From the NCBI GenBank assembly GCA_023144635.1, contig JAGLFH010000056.1, positions 1 through 61,468 of the forward strand: 61,468 nt of DNA, in the 5' to 3' direction. Shown piece by piece: positions 34,936 through 43,447 of the stretch. The translations under genes were made by a program, and so were the position numbers. Origin of the DNA: Candidatus Auribacterota bacterium (lineage in GTDB: Bacteria; Auribacterota; JAFGBW01; JAFGJP01). The number at the start of each line of letters is the position of its first letter. Positions within the stretch are counted from its first letter, which is position 1. The notes beneath the pieces are model-generated. The model was not told the DNA's origin. It did not search any database and worked only from the letters and a program-made list of their open reading frames with translations.

Positions 34936-35658
34936 ATGAATAGTCGTAATATTTTGATATGTCCTGTTTTTAATGAAGAAAAGAATCTTTTTGCTTTTTA
35001 TAAAAGAGCTCGGGAATCTTTCTCAGGTGATATGTTGTTTATAGATGATGGTTCAACTGATTCAAGCTCATTTTTTCTTGAGAAGATCAGAGATAATAAT
35101 ACTTTTCTTTTAACTCATACAAAACAGATGGGGTATGGAAAAGCTCTTATTGACGGTATGAGATATTCAGTTGAGCATGGATATGAAAAAGTAGTAACAA
35201 TTGATGCTGATCTTCAGCATGATCCGTTTATTCTACATACTTTTTTTAAAAGGCTTGATGATTCGGATGTTGTTCTCGGCTCTCGTTATATTTCACTTAA
35301 CAAATATCTTTCTATACCTCTTGACAGGCTTGTTGTAAACCGTTTTATAATGCAGCTTTTTGATCTTCTTTTTTCTTTTACTGTTACTGATCCTTTTTGC
35401 GGTTACAGAGGGTATAGGCGCTCGTTTTTAGAAAAATCAATTTTTAAAGAAGAAAGTTATGGTTTTGCATTGGAAGTTCTAATGGAGATGATAAGATTAA
35501 ATGTAGATTATTTTGAAGTACCGGTTGAAATGAAGTATATAGATTTTAGCAGATGCTTTCATAATGGCTTTGATGATACAAAAAAAAGATTACTTCATTA
35601 TCTTGATGTTATAGAAAGAAAAAGAAGGGAATTAATATCAGAAGATATTTTGGTTTAA
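34936..35658 (+). CDS. Glycosyltransferase family 2, dolichyl-phosphate-mannose-synthase-like
   Basis: A 240-residue GT-A glycosyltransferase. It has the N-terminal NILICPVFNEEKNLFAFY, the acidic motif FIDDGSTDSS, and the metal-binding TIDADLQHDP (DxD). A segment around residues 125-150 is hydrophobic, but there is no clear C-terminal membrane domain. The family transfers sugars from nucleotide or polyprenyl donors. It is the first of three tightly packed genes with a PIG-L deacetylase (1-nt gap) and a BshC-like protein, which suggests one small sugar-derived product. Confidence 0.85.
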   Translation: MNSRNILICPVFNEEKNLFAFYKRARESFSGDMLFIDDGSTDSSSFFLEKIRDNNTFLLTHTKQMGYGKALIDGMRYSVEHGYEKVVTIDADLQHDPFILHTFFKRLDDSDVVLGSRYISLNKYLSIPLDRLVVNRFIMQLFDLLFSFTVTDPFCGYRGYRRSFLEKSIFKEESYGFALEVLMEMIRLNVDYFEVPVEMKYIDFSRCFHNGFDDTKKRLLHYLDVIERKRRELISEDILV

Positions 35659-35659
35659 T

Positions 35660-36349
35660 ATGAAAAAGAAACGATTTTTGTTTGTAAGTGCACACCCTGA
35701 TGATGTGGAAATAGCAGCAGGGGGGACTATTCTTAGTCTAAAGCAAAAAGGACATAAAGTCTTTATTGTTGATCTTACAAGCGGTGAACCCACGCCGAAG
35801 GGTACGGAAAAAAAGCGAAAGAGAGAAACAGAAAATGCAAATAAGATCTTAGAGATAGACAGGCGTTATAATCTTGGCCTGGAAAATAGGCATCTTTTTG
35901 ATACAAAAAAAGCAAGGTTTTTATTAGCTGAAAAAATACGTGTGATCAGGCCGGATGTTTTGTTTTGTCCTTATCCTGATGATGCACATCCTGATCATGT
36001 TGCTGCAGCAAAAATAACAGAGGCTGCAAGGTTCTATGCAAAATATACTAAAACAGATCTGTTAGGAAAACCTCATTATCCTTTTTATCTTTTTTATTTT
36101 TATAGTAATCATCTTCGAATTATTCCCGAAGTAAGTTTTTTTGTAGATATTTCAAAACAATTTAAAAATAAGATGAAGGCTATAAAATGTTATAAGTCCC
36201 AGTTTATTGAAAATAAGAGTAATGGATTTGTATTTAAATATATTAAGACAATGAATAAGTATTTTGGGCATCTTATAAGATCTGATTATGCGGAAGGGTT
36301 TTATTCAAAAGAGGTCCTTAAAGTATCTGATATATCAACTTTTATATGA
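35660..36349 (+). CDS. PIG-L/LmbE-family N-acetylglucosamine deacetylase
   Basis: A 229-residue zinc-dependent deacetylase. The zinc motif is SAHPDDVEIAAGG, and the second motif is CPYPDDAHPDHVAAAKI with its HPDH histidines. Members remove acetyl groups from GlcNAc-linked molecules: BshB in bacillithiol, MshB in mycothiol, PIG-L in GPI anchors. It follows the glycosyltransferase by 1 nt and overlaps the BshC-like gene by 4 nt. The combination recalls the bacillithiol BshA-BshB-BshC order, but the substrate here is inferred. Confidence 0.9.
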   Translation: MKKKRFLFVSAHPDDVEIAAGGTILSLKQKGHKVFIVDLTSGEPTPKGTEKKRKRETENANKILEIDRRYNLGLENRHLFDTKKARFLLAEKIRVIRPDVLFCPYPDDAHPDHVAAAKITEAARFYAKYTKTDLLGKPHYPFYLFYFYSNHLRIIPEVSFFVDISKQFKNKMKAIKCYKSQFIENKSNGFVFKYIKTMNKYFGHLIRSDYAEGFYSKEVLKVSDISTFI

Positions 36350-37383
36350 AAAAAAAACTGTTAAAACCTCCTCAAAATAACGGCGAAATATTTATTTCAC
36401 CGGACTATCATGACATCATTAAGGATATTACTCCGAATACAAGAATAATGACAGCGCATCAGCCGTATTTTTTTAATTCTGGAGTAAGCACAAAATATCT
36501 TTTTCAGGATATGCTTGAAAAAGGTATTAGAAGTAATATTTTTCTTGATACAGATAGAATTGATATTGGAGTGAACCTTCCATTAGATAATTCTAGAATT
36601 GTATACAAAAAAATATTAGCGAGCGAAGAAGTATTATATCAATTTAAAACTCCTTCAAAGAATATATTTGATGATCTTTTTAAAGACATTTTTGAAAATT
36701 ACAAAAAACATAAAACTGAAGCAGAAAATGAACATATGTCATCCTTGAAAATATTTATAAATATTTTCATGAAAAACACGTCAAAAAAATATTTAAAAGA
36801 AGTTCTTGCTGAGAGCTTTCTTGAATTCTACAGTTTAAATAATAATTATATTTTTTTAAGTGATCTTCTAAAAGGTGAAGAGTTTAAGGAAATGTTTTAT
36901 AAAATTTATAATGAGAGTGAACTTTTTATTGATATTTTTAATACTGCTCTTGATGATTATAAAAAAGAATACCGGTTCAGGTTTAAAAATTTCCCGTTTC
37001 CTAAATTACAACACCAGGAATTACCGTTCTGGATAGTTAAGAACAATAAAAGGATAAAATGCTTTAAAAATAAAGTTGATGTTGAAGATTTTGATAACAT
37101 GACTATTTTTCCTAGAGCATCTACTTTAACAATATTTTTACGTCTTTATTTTTGTGACCTTTTTATTCATGGTATTGGAGGAGGAAATTATGAATGGGTA
37201 AATGACCGCATAATGAAACGTTTCTTCAAAAAGAATCCAGCATCCTATTGTGTTGTAAGCGGTACATTTCTTATGGATGATCTATCAATAAGAGATATTC
37301 CGTATTTTATGTTTTCTCCTGATCTTATAAAAAAACGACTTTATTCTTTTACGAGTGAAAAAACTCCTTGTGACGGAAACTAA
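36346..37383 (+). CDS. BshC-like protein (distant), possible amino-acid-adding enzyme
   Basis: A 345-residue protein with no exact family that I can name. The N-terminal stretch IMTAHQPYFFNSGVSTKYL aligns with the VTGQQ-GL-GP-YT-YK start of the bacillithiol enzyme BshC, and FPRAST...LRLYFCDLFIHGIGGGNYE near residues 258-290 resembles its FPR-L--G--E/Y region. It is about 200 residues shorter than BshC. Its start overlaps the deacetylase stop codon by an ATGA, so it is co-translated. I infer that it acts on the deacetylated amino sugar, perhaps adding cysteine or another amino acid; this is unproven. Confidence 0.5.
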   Translation: MKKKLLKPPQNNGEIFISPDYHDIIKDITPNTRIMTAHQPYFFNSGVSTKYLFQDMLEKGIRSNIFLDTDRIDIGVNLPLDNSRIVYKKILASEEVLYQFKTPSKNIFDDLFKDIFENYKKHKTEAENEHMSSLKIFINIFMKNTSKKYLKEVLAESFLEFYSLNNNYIFLSDLLKGEEFKEMFYKIYNESELFIDIFNTALDDYKKEYRFRFKNFPFPKLQHQELPFWIVKNNKRIKCFKNKVDVEDFDNMTIFPRASTLTIFLRLYFCDLFIHGIGGGNYEWVNDRIMKRFFKKNPASYCVVSGTFLMDDLSIRDIPYFMFSPDLIKKRLYSFTSEKTPCDGN

Positions 37384-37490
37384 GAAAAATAAAATAGAAT
37401 TTATAAGAATTTACTTGATTAAGTTAAAACAAAAAACTTAAGCTTTATCCTGCAATTATTTTTTGCAATAAACTTGATATGGAGGAATAT

Positions 37491-38147
37491 ATGAAAAAGA
37501 TATCATTATTATTTGTTGTTTTAATGTTTTTACCTGCATTTATTAATGCTGAAGAGATCAAGACAATAAAGCTAAAACAACCACAGAAGGAAGGCGGAAT
37601 GCCTCTTATGGAGGCTTTTTCTAACAGGAAAAGCGCAAGGGATTTCAGCGAGACAGAACTTGACGAACAACTACTTTCTGATCTTTTATGGGCTGCTTTT
37701 GGTATAAACAGGGAAAAAGATAACAAGCGAACAGCGCCTTCAGCTGTTAACTGGCAGGAAATAGATATTTATGTCGCTATGAAAAGCGGACTTTTTAAAT
37801 ATAATGTAAAAGAGCACTCGCTCATGCCATTTCTTAATAAGGATATAAGGGCAAATGCAGGTAAACAGAAATTTGTATCTGTACCGCCTGTAACAATGAT
37901 ATATGTTGCTGATTATTCAAAAATGGGAGTGATATCTAAGGAAGAAAAAGATTTTTATTCTGCAACTGATACAGGTTTTATAAGCCAGAATGTTTATCTA
38001 TATTGTGCATCTGCAGGGCTTAATACTGTAGTACTTGGATATGTTGATAAAGATTCATTGGGAAAGATAATGGATCTTAGAAAAGATCAAAAGATCATTC
38101 TTACTCAGCCTGTAGGCTATCCTATTAAAAAATTAAAAGATAAATAG
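37491..38147 (+). CDS. Exported SagB/ThcOx-type nitroreductase-like protein
   Basis: A 218-residue flavoprotein of the nitroreductase fold, with a signal peptide (residues 1 to about 20, ending FINAEE). The FMN motifs are AFSNRKSARDFSET near the N terminus and a C-terminal GLNTVVLGYVDK. SagB-like dehydrogenases oxidise azolines in peptide natural products, but many homologues have other unknown roles. Export to the periplasm is unusual for an FMN enzyme. The ATG at 37491 is behind GGAGG; the ATG at 37479 overlaps that site. It precedes the DUF3047-like gene by 22 nt. Confidence 0.82.
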   Translation: MKKISLLFVVLMFLPAFINAEEIKTIKLKQPQKEGGMPLMEAFSNRKSARDFSETELDEQLLSDLLWAAFGINREKDNKRTAPSAVNWQEIDIYVAMKSGLFKYNVKEHSLMPFLNKDIRANAGKQKFVSVPPVTMIYVADYSKMGVISKEEKDFYSATDTGFISQNVYLYCASAGLNTVVLGYVDKDSLGKIMDLRKDQKIILTQPVGYPIKKLKDK

Positions 38148-38169
38148 AATATTTGATATAAAAGGAATT

Positions 38170-38937
38170 ATGAAAAAGGTAAGCACTCTGTTTCTTTTTG
38201 TTTTTTTTATGCTGATAGAATTTAACTGCTATGCAGAAGAAAAGCAGATCTTTTTTAGAGAAAATTTCAATGACCTTGTCAATTGGGTACCTATTGAAAA
38301 TGAAAGTATAGATAAACCGACCACCTATTCGGTAATATCAATAGATGATAATAATAATATTTTAAAAGCGCAAAGTGATTCTTCAGCATCTGCCCTTCAT
38401 TATTCCGGTTCTTTTGACGTTTATAAATATCCTTTAATTACCTGGAGATGGAAAGTAGATAATATCTATGAAAAAGGCAATGCAAAGACAAAAGAGGGTG
38501 ATGATTACTCTATCCGTGTTTATGTTGTCTTTAAATTTGATCCTAAAAAATCAGGTTTTTTTAAAAATATTAAATATAAAACAGCAGGCTTTTTTTATAA
38601 AGGCGAGATACCTGACAGTGCACTTAATTATATTTGGGCGAACAAAGAATTTAAAGAAGATGTAATAATAAATCCATACAGGAAAGAATCTATGATGATA
38701 TTGCTTCAAAAGGGTAAAAAGAATGTAGGAAAATGGATAACGGAGTCTGTAAATATTATTGATGATTATAAAAAAGCTTTTGGGGGTGAACCTCCAAAAG
38801 AGGCCAGCATTATCATTATGAATGATTCTGACAACACAGGTGAAAAGGCAATCTCATATATTGATTTTATTGAAGTATATAGCAAAAAGGGGACGCAGAT
38901 TAACGCAGATATAGATGATCAGAAAAATATGAAGTGA
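38170..38937 (+). CDS. DUF3047-like secreted protein
   Basis: A 255-residue protein with a signal peptide (residues 1 to about 22, ending NCYAEE). The core shows ITWRWKVDNIYEKGNA, GDDYSIRVYVVF, NYIWANKEF and IIIMNDSDNTGEKAISYIDFIEV, the pattern of the DUF3047 family, whose function is unknown. The last 15 residues (GTQINADI onward) are encoded by an intergenic repeat phrase, so the original stop codon was probably nearer to YSKK. It shares a transcript with the nitroreductase-like gene. Confidence 0.8.
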   Translation: MKKVSTLFLFVFFMLIEFNCYAEEKQIFFRENFNDLVNWVPIENESIDKPTTYSVISIDDNNNILKAQSDSSASALHYSGSFDVYKYPLITWRWKVDNIYEKGNAKTKEGDDYSIRVYVVFKFDPKKSGFFKNIKYKTAGFFYKGEIPDSALNYIWANKEFKEDVIINPYRKESMMILLQKGKKNVGKWITESVNIIDDYKKAFGGEPPKEASIIIMNDSDNTGEKAISYIDFIEVYSKKGTQINADIDDQKNMK

Positions 38938-39186
38938 AAAGAAAAACCGATACTCGTTCCGTTCCCAGAAAGAAACAACAGATTTATTTCTGAAATAAAA
39001 CGACTTACTAATGATATAGCTTTATTTACTCTGCTTTTAATTGATTTTAGTATTTATCTTGTCGTGCTGGCAGTGAGTTTATCTAATGGATCTATGAAAC
39101 ATTATCTACACATTTATTTTTTCTGCTGTCTTTTATTCTCTATCTTCTGTTTTGCTTATCTCCCAAATCAGCGCTAATCTGCGTCC
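38891..39186. repeat. Inverted repeat pair around a 351-nt gap
   Basis: The left arm (38891-38910, GGACGCAGATTA then ACGCAGAT) lies inside the end of the DUF3047 gene, and the right arm (39167-39186) is its inverse with 18 of 20 positions matching. Between them are phrases such as TCTTCTGTTTTGC. The gap to dapF otherwise holds only a promoter candidate. No open reading frame or transposase is present inside, so this could be a relic of a small mobile element or an ordinary spacer with paired repeats. Confidence 0.6.
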
Positions 39187-39206
39187 TGTTCTGCTTTACA
39201 ATAAAA

Positions 39207-39237
39207 TTGTTCCAATTCCCTTTAAATATTATATAAT
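39207..39237 (+). promoter_or_regulatory. Possible promoter of the dap genes
   Basis: TTGTTC (39207-39212) and TATAAT (39232-39237) are separated by 19 nt, slightly longer than ideal. They lie about 50 nt upstream of the dapF start, in the AT-rich part of the gap beyond the repeat arm. Support is from consensus match only. Confidence 0.4.
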
Positions 39238-39288
39238 AACCAATTACATTATTTATAAAAACATTATATAGGAGACAAATATATAATT

Positions 39289-40098
39289 ATGGGTATTGCG
39301 TTTAAAAAAATGGTAGGTACTGGAAATGACTTTATTATGATAGATAATCGTAATAAAGAATTTCCTGTTTCTGATAAAGATTTTATTGTTCGGATTTGCA
39401 CAAGACATTATGGGATAGGAAGTGATGGTATTATATTATTGGAAGACTCTGATAAAGCAGATTTTAAGATGCGCATAATAAATCCTGACAGCAGTGAGGT
39501 TGAAATGTGCGGTAATGGGTCGCGCTGTGCTGTTAGAATGGCAAGAGATGTTGGGCTTTTTAAAGCAGAATCTGCTTCCGTTGAGACTATAGCAGGTCTT
39601 TTGCAGGGAAGTATAAAAGATGAATTAGTACGTATAAATATGGGGCAGTCTAAAGATATTAGAAAAGACTTAAAAATTGATCTTGATGGTGATGCTACTG
39701 CATATTTTATTAATACAGGTGTTCCGCATGTTGTTGTTTTTGTTGAAGATGTGAGTAAGGTGCAAGTTTCTAAATGGGGACGTATTATTCGTGAGCATGA
39801 GCTTTTTAGCCCTAAGGGTACAAATGCTAATTTTGTAGAAATAGTCGATAAAGATACGATTAAAGTAAGAACATATGAAAGAGGTGTAGAAGATGAGACA
39901 TTTTCTTGTGGTACTGGAACATGTGCCAGTGCGATAATGGCCCATCTTATTAAAGGAACAAGCATAAATATTAAGTCTATTACTGCAAAAAATGAAAATC
40001 TTTTTGTAGATTTTAATGTTGATGATAAAGGTCAAATCGGAACCTTTTTTCTTTCCGGTCCGGCTGAATATGTATTTGAAGGAACGATAAAATATTAA
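39289..40098 (+). CDS. dapF: Diaminopimelate epimerase
   Basis: A 269-residue cofactor-independent racemase converting LL- to meso-diaminopimelate. Both active-site cysteines are present, in EMCGNGSRCAVRMA and in FSCGTGTCASA. The N terminus FKKMVGTGNDFIMIDN is typical. It leads the dapF-dapA-dapB-dapL series that makes diaminopimelate for peptidoglycan and lysine. Confidence 0.96.
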   Translation: MGIAFKKMVGTGNDFIMIDNRNKEFPVSDKDFIVRICTRHYGIGSDGIILLEDSDKADFKMRIINPDSSEVEMCGNGSRCAVRMARDVGLFKAESASVETIAGLLQGSIKDELVRINMGQSKDIRKDLKIDLDGDATAYFINTGVPHVVVFVEDVSKVQVSKWGRIIREHELFSPKGTNANFVEIVDKDTIKVRTYERGVEDETFSCGTGTCASAIMAHLIKGTSINIKSITAKNENLFVDFNVDDKGQIGTFFLSGPAEYVFEGTIKY

Positions 40099-40155
40099 AT
40101 ATACTCCTCAGTGACTCTGTGTCTCTGCGGCAAATTTTACAAAAGGAGGCATGTT

Positions 40156-41022
40156 ATGCTTCAGGGTTCTATGGTAGCCATAGTAACACCTTTTAAAGAT
40201 GGAAAACTTGACGAGGATACATTAAAAAAGCTTATAGATCGTCAGATCGAAAATGGTACAAAAGGAATCATTCCCTGCGGGACAACGGGTGAATCACCAA
40301 CTCTTACTTATGAAGAACATGATAGAGTTGTAGAGCTTACTACTAAACATGTTGCAGGCAGAGTTCTGGTGGTTGCAGGAGCAGGATCTAATTCAACACG
40401 CGAAGCTATTCAATTGGCAGGTCATGCAAAGGATGTTGGTGCTGATGCAGCGCTTGTGATAACTCCTTATTATAATAAGCCTACTCAAAAGGGACTTTTT
40501 GAGCATTACAAAACAATTACAGAAAAAGTAGATATTCCTGTTGTTATTTATAATGTTCCTGGTCGGACAGGAGTAAATATAGCAGCTGAAACAGTTGCTG
40601 AGCTTTCAAAGTTAAAGAATATTGTTGCAATAAAAGAAGCTTCAGGTTCATTAGATAAAGTTACTGATATATTAAGCAGGTGCGAAATAACGGTTCTTTC
40701 AGGTGAAGATGCTCTTAATTATTTAATTATAGCAAATGGAGGTCGTGGTGCGATATCTGTTACGGCTAATGTTGTTCCTGATAAATGCAATAAGATGTGT
40801 GATGCCGCACTGAATGGTGATCATGAAACTGCTAGGAAGATCCATTATGAGCTCTATGAATTAAATAAAGCTATGTTTTATGAAACAAATCCAATTCCTG
40901 TAAAAACGTCTCTTGCAATGATGGGGCTTGTAAATGGAGATTTTCGTTCTCCGCTTTGTCATATGCAGGAAACGAATAAGCAGAAATTGGAAAAAGTACT
41001 AAAAGACTATAAATTAATATAA
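40156..41022 (+). CDS. dapA: 4-hydroxy-tetrahydrodipicolinate synthase
   Basis: A 288-residue TIM-barrel aldolase that condenses pyruvate with aspartate semialdehyde. The Schiff-base lysine is in NIVAIKEASGSL, the catalytic tyrosine in VIYNVPGRTGVN, and GTTGESPTLTYEEH binds the substrate. The ATG at 40156 has AAGGAGG 8 nt upstream and gives the normal length; the longer ORF start at 40111 falls inside a repeat phrase (GTGACTCTGTGTCTCTG). It is 58 nt after dapF. Confidence 0.96.
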   Translation: MLQGSMVAIVTPFKDGKLDEDTLKKLIDRQIENGTKGIIPCGTTGESPTLTYEEHDRVVELTTKHVAGRVLVVAGAGSNSTREAIQLAGHAKDVGADAALVITPYYNKPTQKGLFEHYKTITEKVDIPVVIYNVPGRTGVNIAAETVAELSKLKNIVAIKEASGSLDKVTDILSRCEITVLSGEDALNYLIIANGGRGAISVTANVVPDKCNKMCDAALNGDHETARKIHYELYELNKAMFYETNPIPVKTSLAMMGLVNGDFRSPLCHMQETNKQKLEKVLKDYKLI

Positions 41023-41214
41023 ATGTTTGGAGACTTGAAATAGAAATAATTTGGCAAATAAAAGCTTAAAGATTGTTGAAATTGAAATCCTAAAGTTAAA
41101 CCAGGATAATAAGGATTTTATCTAAATATTTAGGATTTATTTTAATAGATTTTTAGCTTTTTCTGTCTTCTATCTTCTGTTTTCTGTCTTCTGTTTTTTA
41201 AGGAGGTAAATCTG
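41023..41214. repeat. dapA-dapB gap with inverted and CT-rich phrases
   Basis: The 192-nt gap contains an inverted pair AATCCTAAA (about 41087) and TTTAGGATT (about 41131), then a CT-rich phrase (about 41160-41200, CTGTCTTCTATCTTCTG) that ends just before the dapB AAGGAGG. The same CT-rich phrase precedes dapL. It has no coding potential. Confidence 0.5.
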
Positions 41215-42009
41215 ATGAGGCTTACTGTTATAGGCGGTTATGGACGAATGGGAAAGCGCATCATTGAGCTTGCACTAAAAGAGGGAATTACTGTTAGTTG
41301 TGCTGTTGAAATGCAAGGTTCTCCGGTTCTAGGAAAAAAAATAAGTGATGTTTTTGTTGTAGGAGAAAATGAGAAACATGGTGTGTTTAGTGAAAATCTC
41401 ATAAGTGAAACTGATGTTGTTATAGATTTTTCGTCACCAGAGTCAACGATGAAGCATTTAAGAATGGCTTCAAAAAATGAAATTTCATATGTCATCGGCA
41501 CAACAGGTTTTTCAAAAGAGCAGGAAATAGAGATAGAAAAGTTATCCAAAACAGCTTCAATCGTAAAATCTGCAAATATGTCACTAGGCGTCAATGTGCT
41601 TTTTCAAATAACTAAGCAGGTCTCTTCTATGTTAGGGCCTCAGGGATATGATATTGAAATAGTAGAGCTTCATCATAATAAGAAAAAGGACAGCCCCAGC
41701 GGGACAGCAAAAAAACTTCTTGATTGTATCGTAGAGGGAGCGGGTAAAAAACATGAAGATGCTGTCTATGGAAGAGAAGGGATCTTAGGAGAAAGAAAAA
41801 AAGAGGAAATAGGTGTAATGGCTGTTCGCGCAGGAGATATTATAGGTGAACATACAGTATATCTTGCAGGTAATGATGAGAGAATAGAGTTAACTCATAG
41901 GGCACATTCTAGAGATACTTTTGCTCGCGGAGCAATAACAGCTGCAAAATTTGTTGTTGGAAAGCCCCATGGACTTTATGATATGAAAGATGTATTAGGA
42001 TTGAAATAG
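41215..42009 (+). CDS. dapB: 4-hydroxy-tetrahydrodipicolinate reductase
   Basis: A 264-residue NAD(P)H-dependent reductase. It has the Rossmann motif VIGGYGRMGKRI, the catalytic ELHHNKKKDSPSGTAKKL, with the histidine pair and lysine, and HRAHSRDTFARGAI near the end. It follows dapA in the pathway and in gene order. A strong AAGGAGG precedes the start. Confidence 0.96.
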   Translation: MRLTVIGGYGRMGKRIIELALKEGITVSCAVEMQGSPVLGKKISDVFVVGENEKHGVFSENLISETDVVIDFSSPESTMKHLRMASKNEISYVIGTTGFSKEQEIEIEKLSKTASIVKSANMSLGVNVLFQITKQVSSMLGPQGYDIEIVELHHNKKKDSPSGTAKKLLDCIVEGAGKKHEDAVYGREGILGERKKEEIGVMAVRAGDIIGEHTVYLAGNDERIELTHRAHSRDTFARGAITAAKFVVGKPHGLYDMKDVLGLK

Positions 42010-42194
42010 GCGAGATAAAAAGTGCCTAAAATGCCTAAAGTTTAAAGTACTTAAAGTTAAGGTGTGCTGCGCACGGAAAAATATTTAACCACAGAGATCA
42101 CAGAAAACGTGAAAAAAATGTAGAGACAGGTAAGGTTTTTTTAACTTCTGTTTTCTGATTTCTGTATTTTTTAAATAAAAGGAGTTTATTTAAA
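42010..42194. repeat. dapB-dapL gap with dispersed phrases
   Basis: The 185-nt gap holds GTGCCTAAAATGCCTAAAG right after dapB, then GTGCTGCGCACG, AACCACAGAGATCACAG, and the CT-rich ACTTCTGTTTTCTGATTT just before the dapL ribosome binding site. ACAGAAAAC and its inverse GTTTTCTG could pair. There is no gene. Confidence 0.5.
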
Positions 42195-43367
42195 ATGACA
42201 ATGAGTATTGAGTATTCAAACAGATTAAAAAAACTGCCGCCATATCTTTTTGTAGAAGTTGACAAAGCTAAACAAGGGATAGTCAAGCAGGGAAAAGATG
42301 TTATAGATATTGGTATAGGTGATCCGGACATGCCAACACCTAAAAATATAATTAGTGTACTTCAGGATCAGGCTGAGAATAAAGCTAATCATCAATATCC
42401 TTCGAACAGAGGAATTGGAGTTTTGCGAGAGGAAATAGCCAAATGGTGCAAAAAACGTTTTTCGATCTCTCTTGATAGTGAAAAGGAAATATTACCTCTT
42501 CTTGGCTCAAAAGAAGGCATAGGGCATATTCCTGTAGCTTTTATAAGTTCAGAGGAAGATGTTGTGCTGGTATCTGATCCGGGATACCCTGTTTATAATT
42601 CTGGAACGATACTGGCAGGAGGAACTCCTTATAAAATGGCTCTTTTAAAAGAGAATAATTTTCTGCCTGTGCTTAAAGATATACCTGAGACAATAGCTAA
42701 AAGGGCAAAGCTTATGCATATCAATTATCCTAATAATCCTACTTCTGCAGTAGCTACAGAAGAGTTTTTTAAAGAAGTTATAGAATTTGCCCATAAGTAT
42801 AATGTAATTGTTTGCCATGATGCAGCATATACTGAAATATCATATGATGGCTATATTGCTCCCAGTTTTCTTGAAACTGATGGTGCAAAAGATGTTGGTA
42901 TAGAATTTCATTCATTATCAAAGACATTTAATATGACAGGATGGAGAATAGCTTTTGCAGCAGGAAATGAAAAGGTTTTAGATGGACTTGCAAAAGTAAA
43001 ATCCAATATGGATAGCGGTATTTTTCAGGCTGTTCAATATGCAGGTATTGAAGCATTAAAGCTTGGAAGTGATTTTGATGAACAAAGAAATGCAGTATAT
43101 CAGGAAAGACTTGATGCCTTTTATAACGGCTTGATCGATATGGGAATAAAAATAGATAAGCCAAAAGCAACTTTTTATGTATGGTTTCCTGTACCAGATG
43201 GTTATACATCAAAATCATTTGCTATGAAGGTGCTGAGGGAAGCACATGTTGTTATAACACCCGGTAATGGTTTTGGTGAATTCGGAGAAGGGTATGTTAG
43301 GGCAGCACTTACTGTTGACGCAGATAGGATTAAAGAGGCAACGAAAAGAATAAAAAGCATTCTTTAA
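42195..43367 (+). CDS. dapL: LL-diaminopimelate aminotransferase
   Basis: A 390-residue fold-I PLP aminotransferase that converts tetrahydrodipicolinate directly to LL-diaminopimelate, bypassing succinylated or acetylated intermediates. It shows the DapL hallmark start SNRLKKLPPYLFVEVD, GIGDPDMPTP, LGSKEGIGHI, NYPNNPTSAVA, and the PLP lysine in HSLSKTFNMTGWRI. With dapF, dapA and dapB upstream, the assignment over other class I aminotransferases is firm. DapL is known from plants, Chlamydiae and various anaerobes. Confidence 0.95.
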   Translation: MTMSIEYSNRLKKLPPYLFVEVDKAKQGIVKQGKDVIDIGIGDPDMPTPKNIISVLQDQAENKANHQYPSNRGIGVLREEIAKWCKKRFSISLDSEKEILPLLGSKEGIGHIPVAFISSEEDVVLVSDPGYPVYNSGTILAGGTPYKMALLKENNFLPVLKDIPETIAKRAKLMHINYPNNPTSAVATEEFFKEVIEFAHKYNVIVCHDAAYTEISYDGYIAPSFLETDGAKDVGIEFHSLSKTFNMTGWRIAFAAGNEKVLDGLAKVKSNMDSGIFQAVQYAGIEALKLGSDFDEQRNAVYQERLDAFYNGLIDMGIKIDKPKATFYVWFPVPDGYTSKSFAMKVLREAHVVITPGNGFGEFGEGYVRAALTVDADRIKEATKRIKSIL

Positions 43368-43447
43368 TATAAAGTACTTAATAACAAACATATAAAATTG
43401 TATATTAATTAACAGTATATTTGTTAATTAAATGTTTCAATCTTCTT

